Positions 8,651 through 18,184 are shown, numbered from the stretch's first letter. The stretch: 64,000 nt of DNA from a bacterium (GCA_030429345.1 JAUIFJ010000004.1:118916-182915), one strand, 5' to 3'. The notes: generated by a model from the letters alone, not told the origin. Made by a program: numbers and translations.

Positions 8651-10000
8651 CTAGTCTTGTGTTTCCCGAAACGCGGCCAGCTTCCCTGCCGCGCGTCCCG
8701 GCCAGTCCCAGGTCTGGTATACGCCTGCCATGGCCAGCCCCTTGAGCACGGCGCTGATCAGGATCGCGATCCAGACTCCGTTGATGCCCAGGCTCGTATA
8801 CTCGACGAGTGCCCAGGCCATGGGCAGGCGCAGCAGGTTGCCGCTGATGGCGACGGCCAGCTGCGGGGCGGGCACGCCGCTGCCGTTCATCGTGTCGCCG
8901 GGGACCATTTCCAGAAGCTGGAAGAGGTTGGCCAGCGCGGCGATGCGCAGGTAGTCGACACAGAGTTCCGTCAGCACCGGGTCGCTGGTGTAGATGCCGA
9001 TCAGCGGGCGCGGGAAGAGCAGCCAGAGCAGGCTGAAGGCGACGGCGATCGGCAGGGCGCGGCGCAGGACGCGCCAGCCCACGGAGCGCGCCTCGGCAGC
9101 CTTGCCGGCGCCGATGGCCTGGCCGGCCAGGCTGGAGGCCGCCGCGCCGAAGCCGAGCAGCACCATGAAGCCGATGGACTCGATGCCGCGAATGCCGATG
9201 CCGACCACGCCGAAGGCCTCCTGGCCGAAGCGGGAAAGCAGGCGATTGAGCACCATGAAGATGCCCGAGTACATGGCCACGGAAAAGGCCGTCGGCGCCC
9301 CCACGCGCAGCATTTCCCGAATCGTGGCCCCTTCCGGCCAGGGGTGATACTTCCCGACGATGCGCAGACCGGATCGCCGCAGCAGCCACCAGCTGCGCGC
9401 CGCCGCCAGGGCCCGGGAGAGCAGGCTGGCCAGGGCGATGCCGTAGAGTCCCCAGTGCAGCACGAAGACCACCAGGCTGTTGAGACACAGATTGAGCGTC
9501 ACCGCCAGGGCCTGGTTCTGCATGGGGACACGGGAGTTGCCCCGCCCGAAGAAGACCATGTCGGCCAGCGAATGCAGGGCCAGAATCGGCAGGCCCAGGT
9601 AGAGGATGCGCAGGTAGGTCGTCGCCAGGCCGAGCACCGGCCCTTCGCCCCCCATGGCCTCCAGCAGGTGCGGCGCGATCCACCAGCCGGCCAGGCCCGC
9701 CGGCACCGTGATACCCAGGCAGAGCCAGAGCGCCTGGTATACGCTGTGGCCGACCGCCTCCTCTTGTCGCGCTCCCGTCAGCCGTGCGACAAGCGAGAGC
9801 GCGCCCCGGCTGCCGAGGATCACGAAGCCCGCGTTGAAGATCAGCACCATCAGGCAGAGGCCGATGGCATTGTTGGCGTCCACGGAAATCCGGCCGGCGA
9901 AGAAGAGGTCGTTGATGTTGTAGAAGTTTCCGAGGATGAAGCTGCCCGCCGCCGGCAGGGCCAGTCCGAGGATTCCCTTCGAGGACGGGTGCTGTGTCAC
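8651..10000 (-). CDS. MATE-family multidrug/Na+ (or H+) antiporter
   Basis: 449 aa with twelve predicted hydrophobic segments in two homologous halves, the expected size for NorM/DinF-like MATE exporters. The N-terminal ALPAAGSFILGNFYNINDLFFAGRI is the typical first-helix region (P in TM1, D in the TM1-2 loop), and the second half restarts with LRVGAPTAFSVAMYSGIFMVLNRLL. Substrate is unknown. The GTG start overlaps the stop of the Fe-S/TPR gene (GTGA), so the pair is translationally coupled. Confidence 0.88.
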   Translation of the reverse strand: MTQHPSSKGILGLALPAAGSFILGNFYNINDLFFAGRISVDANNAIGLCLMVLIFNAGFVILGSRGALSLVARLTGARQEEAVGHSVYQALWLCLGITVPAGLAGWWIAPHLLEAMGGEGPVLGLATTYLRILYLGLPILALHSLADMVFFGRGNSRVPMQNQALAVTLNLCLNSLVVFVLHWGLYGIALASLLSRALAAARSWWLLRRSGLRIVGKYHPWPEGATIREMLRVGAPTAFSVAMYSGIFMVLNRLLSRFGQEAFGVVGIGIRGIESIGFMVLLGFGAAASSLAGQAIGAGKAAEARSVGWRVLRRALPIAVAFSLLWLLFPRPLIGIYTSDPVLTELCVDYLRIAALANLFQLLEMVPGDTMNGSGVPAPQLAVAISGNLLRLPMAWALVEYTSLGINGVWIAILISAVLKGLAMAGVYQTWDWPGRAAGKLAAFRETQD

Positions 10001-11901
10001 GGCTTCTCCAGCAGGGCGTCCAGCTGGGGCAGCGCCGGGTGCCCGGAGTCGAAGCGTCGCGCCAGGTCTGCATGGCGCCGTGCCTGTGTCTCCAGCTGCA
10101 GGGCCAGGCTGGCCTTGGCGGCGAGCACGTGCAGGCCCGCGTCCCGCGGGGCTTCGGCAAGCAGTTCGCGGATCAGCGCGTAGCCCTCGTCGGCGCGCTG
10201 CAATTCGCAGAGGGCCTCGGCCAGGCGGATCTTCGCCGGGCGATAGTCCGGCTGGAGCTCGAGGGCGCTCGTCCAGTGTGTGACAGCGTCATCCAGCCGC
10301 CCCTCGCGGGAAAGGGCGTTCCCTGTGTGTGTCCACCAGCCCGGCGAGTCCGGGTGCCTGCGCAGGCCCTCTTCGAAGACCTGCCGCGCTTCCATGGCCC
10401 GTCCCTCTTCCAGATAGACGAGGCCCAGGGTCTGCCGCGCCTCCGCCGACTGCGGCCGCTTCTCCAGCACCGCTCGCAGCAGGGCCTGCGCCTCCGCCCC
10501 CCGCCCCAGGGCCAGCAGCAGGCGCGCGTGTTCCAGTTTCAGGCCGGTGTTGCGGGGCTCGGCAAGCCTTGCCTGGCGGTAGGCGGCTTCGGCCAGTCCC
10601 TGTTCGCCCAGGCGCAGCAATGCCCGCGCACGCACGGTCTGCAGCCGATGGTCGGGGAAGAGGCCCTGGCCGGCGGTCGAGGTGGCCAGCTGCAGGGCGC
10701 GGCGCACCCCCGCCTCTTCCGCGGCCGGGTCGGCGAAGTCGCCGCTGCTGGCGTGATCCAGGGCCTGCAGGGCGCGCCAGGTGTTCCATTGCACCCAGCC
10801 GCTGTGCGCCATGAAGGCCAGGGTGAGAAGCGAGACCAGGGCGTATACGCGGCCGGCCCTCGTGATCTTTCCGCCTTTTTTGAGATTCCAGTGCTGGAGG
10901 CGAAAATCCCGCCGGCGCAGAAGAAAGAGGAACTCCCGCATCAGGAAAGCCGCCATGACCGACGCGCCGAGGGCCAGCAGGAAAGAGACCTTTCCGTAGA
11001 GGCCGCGCAGGGCCAGGAAGGAGGCCAGCGCCGCCAGGGCCAGCAGGACCTCGCTGCCCCAGTCCACGGAGCGTCCGCGTCGGCTCAGGGGCTCTGCGCT
11101 ACGGAGCAGGGCCGGCCGGGCGAAGCCCAGGCTCAGAGCCTGGTTGGGGCAGGCGGCGACGCAGTCCATGGTCTTCATGCAGCCCGAGTCCACCACGTGG
11201 CCATGCTGTCTCACTTCGCGGCTCACATTGACGCCGGAAGTGCAGACCGCCGTACACAGGGCACAGCCGCGGCAGGCCTCGCTGACCGTGATCCGCAAGG
11301 GGCTGAAGCGGTCGGCGAAGCCGTAGAGCGCCCCGTAGGGGCAGGCGAAGCGGCAGAAACCCTTCGAACCGAGAAACCAGACGATGCCCGCCCCGCAGAG
11401 CAGGAAGGTCAACATGCCCAGGCCCCAGCCGGGAAAGGTCTGCCAGAAGGCGGGCGTGCTCAGTTCGAGGCGTGTTTCCAGGTCCGGATTCGTCGCCAGT
11501 CGGTAGACCAGGGGCCAGACGAACATGTAGACGAAGGCGATCCAGGGCACCCAGACCAGCAGCGTGCTCTTCAGCGGTCGGGGAGTCAGGCCCATTCTCG
11601 CCAGCAGCCAGCGGCAGCCGTCCTGGATGGCCACCAGGTGGCAGGCCCAGCCGCAGAAGAAGCGGCCGACGACCAGGGTCAGCAGGGCGCTGCCCGCCAG
11701 CAGAAGGGCACCGGCGTTGAGCAGGCCTTCGCGGGAGAAGGCGATCGCCTCCGAGGGCTCGAGGGGTGCCAGCGTATCCCCGACCCACAGCCAGTGAATC
11801 ACATGGCCCACGATGGCCAGGTGCACCAGGAAGAGCACCAGCGCGCGGCGCCGGCCCATGCGCGTGCCCGTCGGGGGGCGGTTGGCCCGCGGGGCGCTCA
11901 C
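9997..11901 (-). CDS. NapH/CcoG-like membrane Fe-S protein fused to a TPR domain
   Basis: 634 aa from GTG 11901, overlapping the NRDE stop. The N-terminal part has several transmembrane segments with paired cysteines: FFCGWAC (C83, C87) and FCRFACPYG (C183, C187), as in NapH/CcoG/NosR-type electron-transfer proteins. A ferredoxin-like region follows with C210, C213, C216, C220 (CX2CX2CX3C) and C241, C247, C251 (CX5CX3CP), so the second cluster lacks the usual spacing and one cysteine. More membrane helices follow, then from about residue 400 a run of tetratricopeptide repeats to the end. The redox partner is unknown; quinol or periplasmic electron transfer is inferred from the family. Confidence 0.85.
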   Translation of the reverse strand: MSAPRANRPPTGTRMGRRRALVLFLVHLAIVGHVIHWLWVGDTLAPLEPSEAIAFSREGLLNAGALLLAGSALLTLVVGRFFCGWACHLVAIQDGCRWLLARMGLTPRPLKSTLLVWVPWIAFVYMFVWPLVYRLATNPDLETRLELSTPAFWQTFPGWGLGMLTFLLCGAGIVWFLGSKGFCRFACPYGALYGFADRFSPLRITVSEACRGCALCTAVCTSGVNVSREVRQHGHVVDSGCMKTMDCVAACPNQALSLGFARPALLRSAEPLSRRGRSVDWGSEVLLALAALASFLALRGLYGKVSFLLALGASVMAAFLMREFLFLLRRRDFRLQHWNLKKGGKITRAGRVYALVSLLTLAFMAHSGWVQWNTWRALQALDHASSGDFADPAAEEAGVRRALQLATSTAGQGLFPDHRLQTVRARALLRLGEQGLAEAAYRQARLAEPRNTGLKLEHARLLLALGRGAEAQALLRAVLEKRPQSAEARQTLGLVYLEEGRAMEARQVFEEGLRRHPDSPGWWTHTGNALSREGRLDDAVTHWTSALELQPDYRPAKIRLAEALCELQRADEGYALIRELLAEAPRDAGLHVLAAKASLALQLETQARRHADLARRFDSGHPALPQLDALLEKP

Positions 11902-12692
11902 GAGGCGGACTCCCGGAAGCTCTCGCGGCTCGCGCCGTCTGCAAGGCCGTCGGCCAGGAAGCGGCGCTCCTCGACGCTCCACTGTCCCTTGCGATCACGC
12001 AAGATCACCGTCGAGCAGCGTGTGCCATAGGACTCGCCGCGAATGAAGAGGGAGGAGAGGAAGTGCTCCAGTTCCGCTCCGACGCCCGTGTCCGGGAGCT
12101 CGGAAGGCTCGCCCTTGCTCTCGTCAGCCAGCAGGTGGAAGAGCGCCTCCGCTTCCGGTTGCCCGTCCTGCAACAGCGCGCGCAACTGTTCCCGTCCGCG
12201 GCGCACTTTGGGCCAGTCCTCGTTCAGGCTGCCGTTGCTCAACCCATATACGCCGGCGGAGAGCTTCTGGTAGATCGCCTGCGGACGGCTGTGGGTCATG
12301 GGCAGGCGGTTGCTGAACCACCAGAACTCGCCCTTGCGGCCCAGCAGGAGGTTGCAGCCCGGGAAGCGCTCCGCCTCCTCGCTCAGCTGATCCAGGAAGA
12401 GGCCGCACTCGGCTCGCCGGTTGAGGAATTCGCGCGGCGGCGCGCCCCGCGAGAGGTCATTCGGCTGCGGCGGGCGCTTTTCGCGGACATTGGTCACCGC
12501 CGCCAGCCCGCCGTCGCGCGCCACACCGAGCCAGATGCCGCCCCGTTCCCGGTCGCGGCCGGCCAGCAGGCGCCGTTCCGGTTCCCACCAATGCAGGGCC
12601 TCGGCTTCCCGGGCGTGGAATTCGTCCCGATTGGCGGCCAGGACAAAGGGATAGTCCGGGTGGGCCTCCAGGGCGAAGAGCAGCGTGCACAT
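11898..12692 (-). CDS. NRDE (TANGO2-like) family protein
   Basis: 264 aa, beginning MCTLLFALEAHPDYPFVLAANRDEF: the near-N-terminal cysteine and the NRDE motif define the family. Further family features are GGIWLGVARDG, AVTNVRE and near the C-terminus GTRCSTVILRD. The second-position Cys resembles N-terminal nucleophile hydrolases, but bacterial function is not established; eukaryotic TANGO2 has been linked with heme and lipid handling. ATG 12692 has an excellent AGGAGGAGAAGG upstream. It heads the minus-strand operon NRDE - Fe-S/TPR - MATE. Confidence 0.85.
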   Translation of the reverse strand: MCTLLFALEAHPDYPFVLAANRDEFHAREAEALHWWEPERRLLAGRDRERGGIWLGVARDGGLAAVTNVREKRPPQPNDLSRGAPPREFLNRRAECGLFLDQLSEEAERFPGCNLLLGRKGEFWWFSNRLPMTHSRPQAIYQKLSAGVYGLSNGSLNEDWPKVRRGREQLRALLQDGQPEAEALFHLLADESKGEPSELPDTGVGAELEHFLSSLFIRGESYGTRCSTVILRDRKGQWSVEERRFLADGLADGASRESFRESAS

Positions 12693-13009
12693 CAGCCTTC
12701 TCCTCCTGCGATTCGCGCCCTGTTCCGCATGCACAGTCCTCGCGGCGCAGCGCCGGGAGGCGCCGTTCCCGCAAGGAAGTGGATCAGGATGAAGGTCGGC
12801 ATGCGCTTCCCGGAAATTGGACAGGCCCGCAAAGTACGAAGGCCGCATCAATGCGCGAGGGGGTGGGAAAGCGTTGCCTTCCTGTCGACCATTTCCTTAT
12901 TTCCCGGCGGCGGCGGCAGACCGTCGCCTGCCCGATCCACTCCGACAATCACCTTGTGCCCAGGCAATGGAATCCGCTGCCCGAGGCATCTCCATTCGCG
13001 GAGGATACC
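12693..13009. other. Divergent intergenic region, about 317 bp
   Basis: Gap between the NRDE gene (minus) and the PLD gene (plus). It contains the ribosome sites of both (GGAGG just before 13010) and no recognisable RNA, repeat or consensus promoter. Confidence 0.5.
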
Positions 13010-15427
13010 ATGCTGCGTTCCGCGCTGCTGTTGCACCTGCTGCTGGCGCTGACTGTACGCGCCGACCTTGCCGACCATGTCGTGATCGACGAAGTCTACT
13101 ACGACGGCGCCGTCAGCGGCGACACGGACGAGTTCGTCGAACTCTACAATCCCACCGGCGCGGCCGTCGACATCAGCGGCTGGTGGCTGGGGGACGAGGA
13201 GACCCAGGGCGGGGGCGAGTTCTTCGGCCAGATTCCGGGCGGAACCGTGCTCGATGCCGGCGGCCGCCTGGTGATCGCCCGCGACGCGGCGGGATTCCAG
13301 GCCGCCCATGGCTTCGCCGCGGACCTGGAGATGGGCTTTGCTCTCTCCAATTCGGGGGACGAGGTGATCCTGGCAACGGGCGAGTACACGGGCATTGTCG
13401 ACGCCGTGGCCTGGGAAAACGGCAGCTGGGCCGGAGTCGTGTCCTACGGCTCGACGCCTTCCGGGCAATCCATGCAGCGCACGCCCTCCGGAGAGGACAC
13501 GGACAACTGTCCCGCCGACTTCGTCTCCGGCACGCCGGATCCCGCAGGCGGAGGCGTTATCGAGCCGCCCGCCGAGGAGGGCGCGATCCAGGTCTGGTTC
13601 AACCGCAGTGTGAACACGGGGGTGGCCAGCTACCAGGCCGCCGCAGGCAACAGCTGGTTCTTCACACCGGCCGTGGCCTTCATCGACGAGGCGCAGTACA
13701 GCCTGGATGTCTGCCTCTACTCGTTGACGGATCACACCATCGGCAACGCCATCGAGGCGGCGCACAACCGCGGCGTCACCGTACGCGTGATCACGGAAGC
13801 CGCCAACAACGGCAGCGCCGCGATCCAGGACCTGGAGAACCTGGGCATTCCCGTGATCGATGATACCTACGGCAGCAATGACGGCGACGGCCTGATGCAC
13901 AACAAGTTCCTCATTGCCGATGCCCGCGCCGGAGCGCCGGCCGGTCTGGGCCGCGTGCTCACGGGCTCCTGGAACTTCAACTATGGCGGACAGGCCAATG
14001 ACGCCAACAACCTGCTGCGCGCCGATTCGGATGCCCTGGCTGACATCTTCGAGGCCGAGTTCGAGGAGATGTGGGGAGGCAGCGGGGATTCGCCCAACAG
14101 CTCGCAGAGCGAGTTCAGCGGCGCGAAAGAGGACACCAACAGCGAGAACACGACGATCGACTCGATCGCCGTCGAGGCCCACTTCAGTCCCAGCGATGCC
14201 GTCATGGGAGACATCGTCAGCGAACTGGCGGGAGCGGATCACGAGATCCACTTCTGCGCCTTCAGCTTCACCCGGCAGGATGTGAGCGACGCCATGCGCT
14301 CGCGCTACAATGCCGGCGTGACCGTGCAGGGCGTCTTCGACACGGATCAGAACAGCATCTATTCCGAGTATCACGACATGACCGGCAGCGGCCAGAATCC
14401 CTGGAGCCCGCCGGCGCCCGTGATCCTCGATGACCTTCCCGGCCTGCTGCATCACAAATACATCCTGATCGACGCCAACCACCCGGACAGCGATCCGGTG
14501 GTGATCATGGGCAGCGCCAACTTCTCCAGCGCGGCGCAGAATTCGAACGACGAGAACCTGCTCATCCTGCACGACGCCAACCTGGCCAACCAGTTCTACC
14601 AGGAATTCGCCGCGCGCTACGGTGCCTCCGCGCCATCGGTCACCCCGATCGCGGACATCCAGTTCACGGCCGATTCCTCCGGGGAGTCTCCCATGCTGGG
14701 GCAGAGCGTGGTCGTCGAGGGAGTGGTCACCAATGTACACACGAGCTCGCTCTTCGTGATCCAGGAAGCGGAAGGCGCCTGGAACGGCCTCAGCATTTAT
14801 TCGCCGGGCCACGCGGTCGGCATCGGGCAGCAGGTCCAGGTCAGCGGAACGGTCACCGAGTACTTCGGCCTGACCGAGCTCTCGCCGGTGAGCGCCATCG
14901 TGGACCTGGGGGCCGGCGTGCTGCCGGAGCCCGCCACCCTGGACTGCGCCTCGGCAAAGCTGGAAGACTGGGAAAGCGTCCTGGTCCGCGTGCAGGATGT
15001 GGTCGTGAGCCAGACGGACCTGGGCTTCAATATCTGGGAAGTCACGGACGGCGCCGACAGTCTGGAGATCGACGACCAGCCCTTCCTCTACGCCCCTGCC
15101 GTGGACGAGGCCTTCGGCAGCATCACGGGCACCATGACCTGGAACTTCGACAGCGCCAAACTCTCACCCAGGGATGCCAACGACCTGCTGCCGCCCCTGG
15201 GAGCGGTCTCGGACCTGCAGATCACGATCCTCGGCGGCAGCTTCGTCCAGCTGAATTGGAGTCCGCTGCCCGGCGCCACGTCCTACACGGTGCACCGCAC
15301 GACAGCGCCCTGGGAAGCGCCGACCCCGGCCAACCAGGTCGCCTCCCTGGGCGGCACCTCGCACCTGGAAGTCCTGCCGGCCCCGGAGGCGCGGTACTTC
15401 TACGTGGTCGTGGCGGTGGGGGAGTAG
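13010..15427 (+). CDS. Secreted lamin-tail/phospholipase D-like protein with OB-fold and FN3-like C-terminus
   Basis: 805 aa from ATG 13010 (GGAGG 6 nt upstream). A signal peptide (LRSALLLHLLLALTVRA) is followed by a lamin-tail domain at about 20-140 with DEFVELYNPTGAAVDISGWWL. Two PLD half-sites follow: HNKFLIAD near residue 296 with GSWNFNYGG after it, and HHKYILID near 479 with GSANFSSAAQ. Both H-x-K-x4-D motifs are intact, so the pair could form one active centre, as in PLD nucleases and lipases. A predicted OB-fold (about 550-690) and an FN3-like end (SYTVHRTT) complete it. The combination suggests an extracellular nuclease or phosphodiesterase; the substrate is not shown. Confidence 0.87.
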   Translation: MLRSALLLHLLLALTVRADLADHVVIDEVYYDGAVSGDTDEFVELYNPTGAAVDISGWWLGDEETQGGGEFFGQIPGGTVLDAGGRLVIARDAAGFQAAHGFAADLEMGFALSNSGDEVILATGEYTGIVDAVAWENGSWAGVVSYGSTPSGQSMQRTPSGEDTDNCPADFVSGTPDPAGGGVIEPPAEEGAIQVWFNRSVNTGVASYQAAAGNSWFFTPAVAFIDEAQYSLDVCLYSLTDHTIGNAIEAAHNRGVTVRVITEAANNGSAAIQDLENLGIPVIDDTYGSNDGDGLMHNKFLIADARAGAPAGLGRVLTGSWNFNYGGQANDANNLLRADSDALADIFEAEFEEMWGGSGDSPNSSQSEFSGAKEDTNSENTTIDSIAVEAHFSPSDAVMGDIVSELAGADHEIHFCAFSFTRQDVSDAMRSRYNAGVTVQGVFDTDQNSIYSEYHDMTGSGQNPWSPPAPVILDDLPGLLHHKYILIDANHPDSDPVVIMGSANFSSAAQNSNDENLLILHDANLANQFYQEFAARYGASAPSVTPIADIQFTADSSGESPMLGQSVVVEGVVTNVHTSSLFVIQEAEGAWNGLSIYSPGHAVGIGQQVQVSGTVTEYFGLTELSPVSAIVDLGAGVLPEPATLDCASAKLEDWESVLVRVQDVVVSQTDLGFNIWEVTDGADSLEIDDQPFLYAPAVDEAFGSITGTMTWNFDSAKLSPRDANDLLPPLGAVSDLQITILGGSFVQLNWSPLPGATSYTVHRTTAPWEAPTPANQVASLGGTSHLEVLPAPEARYFYVVVAVGE

Positions 15428-15533
15428 GGGTCAACCTGTATCACAGGGCGAAGTGTAGTACGATCCCGACTCCTCCTGTCCTCCCCCGCGTTGGCGGGTG
15501 AAGGTTATCGAGGGGAAGGATGGAGCGTCTGTA
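15428..15533. other. Convergent spacer with distant dyad
   Basis: Between the convergent PLD and MFS genes. GTGTAGTAC (15453-15461) and its exact complement GTACTACAC (15531-15539, containing the MFS stop codon) are 69 nt apart, and a CCCGC/GCGGG hairpin (15485-15498) lies between them. This may be a bidirectional terminator, although no T-run is present. Confidence 0.4.
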
Positions 15534-16820
15534 CTACACCCCGGTAGCCTGTTCCTCTTCGATCATGCGGTGATACGCCCGGATCAGCGGCACATAGAGC
15601 GCGACTCCCACTCCGTAGAGCACGGCCGTGACCAGGAAGATCTCCCAGTAGGGCAGCCGCAGTTCGCGCAGGAATTCGAAGATCTTGGCGCTGAGGAACC
15701 AGCTGCCGCTCCAGATACTCGAGCTGATGGCCGCCATCAGTTCCTGGTTGCGCGGGCCGATGTACTTCATGGTCAGTTCGCTGGAGAGCGGCTGGGCCAT
15801 GTTCATCAGGGGCTGGCGCACGACGAAACAGAAGGCGGCCAGGCCCAGGGCCCAGGGACGGCCGGCCTGCAGTTCCGTCAGGGCCAGCACGACCAGCATG
15901 CCGATGGCCAGGCTCTGGCTGAGCAGGATGCCGGGGCCGAAGCCGAAGCGCCGCTTGATCGACGGCGTTCCCAGCGAGGCGATGAGCACCAGCACCGCGC
16001 TGGCGCTGCCCAGCAGGCTGAATTCCTCCGACCCTAATCCGAAGACCGAGAAGAAGAAGAGGTTGATGAAGGGAATCGTCAGCCCGGCGCCGATCGCGAT
16101 CAGCAGGACCGGCAGAATGGCCCTGCCCAGCCGGCCCCAGTCATAGTCCAGCAGCCGCCTTTGGCGGTCCGGGTTGCGCGCCAGCAGCTCGGCGCGGGAA
16201 ATAGTCGGAAGGCGCCGCACCAGCGGAATCGCACCCAAGGACAGAAAAGTCAGAACGAGCAGGATGTGATGCTCGTCCCAGGCTACGGTCCAGCCGAGCA
16301 GGCTGGTCGAACCCAGGTGCCCCAGTCCGGAGATGAGCAGCCCGCAGACCAGCATGGCGGCCGGCCAGCTGGCGAAGTTCAGCGCCAGGGCCTCGCTCAG
16401 GTGCTCTTCCTTCGCGATGCGCATGATCCACGGCAGCGCGCAGACCGCCATGCCCATCAGCCCCACGCCCCAGAGCAGCACGCCGACCGAGATCCAGGGA
16501 ATGTTCTTCGCCTGGATCGCCAGCAGCACCCAGATGCTGGACAGGGGAGTCACGATTGCGCTGGCCAGGAAAAAGGGCCGCAGGGGACGGCTGCGGATCA
16601 GCAGTCCCATGGGGGTGGAAAGGGCGAGCACGCCGAGAAAGCGGTAGGAGGTGATGAAGGCGATCGCCGGATCCTGGTAGCCCTGCTTGCGCAGGTGGAT
16701 GTTGAGGATCAGCATGAAGCCCGAGTTGACCATGTTCAGCAGGAACTGGGCCAGCAGCATCTTTCGGATGGGGAGCGGCACGCAGGTGAATCGGCTCAGG
16801 GCCTGGAGAAGTGCTGCCAT
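15534..16820 (-). CDS. Major facilitator superfamily transporter
   Basis: 428 aa with about twelve hydrophobic segments. It begins with a basic patch then MLLAQFLLNMVNSGFMLILNIHLRKQGY, and the loop GLLIRSRPLRPFF resembles the TM2-3 loop of MFS carriers; the second half restarts near GRAILPVLLIAIGAGL. Substrate cannot be read from the sequence. ATG 16820 has AGGA/GGGA upstream. It stands alone on the minus strand. Confidence 0.85.
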   Translation of the reverse strand: MAALLQALSRFTCVPLPIRKMLLAQFLLNMVNSGFMLILNIHLRKQGYQDPAIAFITSYRFLGVLALSTPMGLLIRSRPLRPFFLASAIVTPLSSIWVLLAIQAKNIPWISVGVLLWGVGLMGMAVCALPWIMRIAKEEHLSEALALNFASWPAAMLVCGLLISGLGHLGSTSLLGWTVAWDEHHILLVLTFLSLGAIPLVRRLPTISRAELLARNPDRQRRLLDYDWGRLGRAILPVLLIAIGAGLTIPFINLFFFSVFGLGSEEFSLLGSASAVLVLIASLGTPSIKRRFGFGPGILLSQSLAIGMLVVLALTELQAGRPWALGLAAFCFVVRQPLMNMAQPLSSELTMKYIGPRNQELMAAISSSIWSGSWFLSAKIFEFLRELRLPYWEIFLVTAVLYGVGVALYVPLIRAYHRMIEEEQATGV

Positions 16821-17039
16821 TCGTGATCCCGGTTCCTATTTTGCCCGCATTCGATTCCGCGCCGGATGCCGAGGCAATGTAAGCAAGAGTTCCATGGAAG
16901 TGCCGGCCCCGCGGGTATACGCACGGCCTGGCATGATCAGGCCGCGGAATGTCCCGGGACGAGTCCTGCGGCGCCGCGCGGAGAAGCCGTCGCACGAGAG
17001 CAGGATGCCGACCTTCGGGCAACACGAGAGGAGACCTCC

Positions 17040-17498
17040 ATGGCCGAAATCGTTTCCGTATACATCGCCTCCGAGGAGAAGGGCGAACCCTGCTCCCAGT
17101 CGGAGGCGATCCTCGAGGCCGGCTTCGGCATTGTCGGCGACCGCTACTATCGCCGCGCGCACGAGCATCCGGAGAAGCACGCCCCCAGCCAGGAAGTCAC
17201 GCTGATCGAGGAGGAACAGGTCCTGTCCTACAACCGGGGCGCGGGACACTCCTTCGCACCGGCCGATTTCCGCCGCAACGTGATCACGAGGGGCATCGAC
17301 CTGAACGCCCTCGAAGGCCGGACCTTCCGCCTGGGCGCCTGCCTATTGGAAGGCCTGGAGCTCTGCGAGCCCTGCAGCTACCTGGCGAAGATGCTGGATA
17401 GGCCGGTCCACAAGGAGATGGTCGGCCGCTCCGGCCTGCGGGCGCGGATTCTCGAGGGCGGCGTGATCCGTCCGGGAGACCGGATCGAGGCGGCATGA
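17040..17498 (+). CDS. MOSC-domain protein
   Basis: 152 aa, a stand-alone MOSC (molybdenum cofactor sulfurase C-terminal) domain. The segments GIVGDRYY, QEVTLIEEEQV, FRRNVITRGIDLNALEGRTFRLGACLLEGLELCEPCSYL and GLRARILEGGVIRPGDRI follow the family order, with the conserved Cys in EPC. MOSC domains act on Mo-cofactor substrates or sulfur delivery. GAGAGGAGACCTCC before ATG 17040 is a strong ribosome site. It heads an operon ending in modABC, which strengthens a molybdenum connection. Confidence 0.92.
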   Translation: MAEIVSVYIASEEKGEPCSQSEAILEAGFGIVGDRYYRRAHEHPEKHAPSQEVTLIEEEQVLSYNRGAGHSFAPADFRRNVITRGIDLNALEGRTFRLGACLLEGLELCEPCSYLAKMLDRPVHKEMVGRSGLRARILEGGVIRPGDRIEAA

Positions 17499-18184
17499 GC
17501 GCCGGACTGCGCCTGCTCGTCACCGGCGGCAGCGGCATGATCGGCCAGGGCCTGTTGCGCGAGGCCCTTCGGGAGGATCGGGTGGCACGAGTCCTCTCCC
17601 TTGGGCGCCGGCCGACGGGAGTGCATCACGGGAAGCTCGAAGAGGTCCTGGTCGAGGACCTCTTCGACCCGGCGGGCTACGCGGAGGCCCTGTGTGACAT
17701 CGACGCCTGCGTCTTCTGCCTGGGCGTCTCCGCGGGGGGCGTGGACGCGGAGTCCTACAGACGGATCACCCGCGAGCTGACCCTGAGCCTGGCCCGTGCC
17801 CTGCGCAAGGCCAGTCCCGGGGCCAGCTTCCAGTATGTGAGCGGTGCCGGAACTGGCGTCGACAAGCGCGCCCGCTGGGCCCAGGTCAAGGGCCGGGTCG
17901 AGGCGGAGCTGCTGGAACTGGGCTTCCCCTGCGCCTGGATGCTGCGCCCCGGCGTGATTCGCCCCCGCGACGGCATTCGATCGCGCACCCCGGCCTACCG
18001 TCGCATGTATACCCTGCTCACGCCCTTCTGGCCGGTCATCCTGGCCCTGGGCGGGCGTTCCGTGATCGACACGCGCCAATTGGGGCGCGCCATGCTGCGA
18101 CTGGCCATCGAGCAGCCGCCCTCGGCGATTCTCGAGGCGAAGCAGCTGCATGACCTGGGAAGTACGGCGGGATCAGGGAAATGA
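17495..18184 (+). CDS. NAD(P)-binding Rossmann-fold protein (NAD-dependent epimerase/dehydratase type)
   Basis: 229 aa; ATG overlaps the MOSC stop (ATGA). The dinucleotide-binding loop is VTGGSGMIGQGLLREAL; CDIDACVFCLGVSAGG and SFQYVSGAGTGVDK follow the NmrA/YbjT-like atypical SDR pattern, and ARWAQVKGRVEAELLEL occupies the place where SDRs keep the YxxxK tyrosine. Here tryptophan replaces the catalytic tyrosine while lysine remains, so classical dehydrogenase chemistry is doubtful. Its role next to MOSC and amidase genes is unknown. Confidence 0.75.
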   Translation: MSAGLRLLVTGGSGMIGQGLLREALREDRVARVLSLGRRPTGVHHGKLEEVLVEDLFDPAGYAEALCDIDACVFCLGVSAGGVDAESYRRITRELTLSLARALRKASPGASFQYVSGAGTGVDKRARWAQVKGRVEAELLELGFPCAWMLRPGVIRPRDGIRSRTPAYRRMYTLLTPFWPVILALGGRSVIDTRQLGRAMLRLAIEQPPSAILEAKQLHDLGSTAGSGK

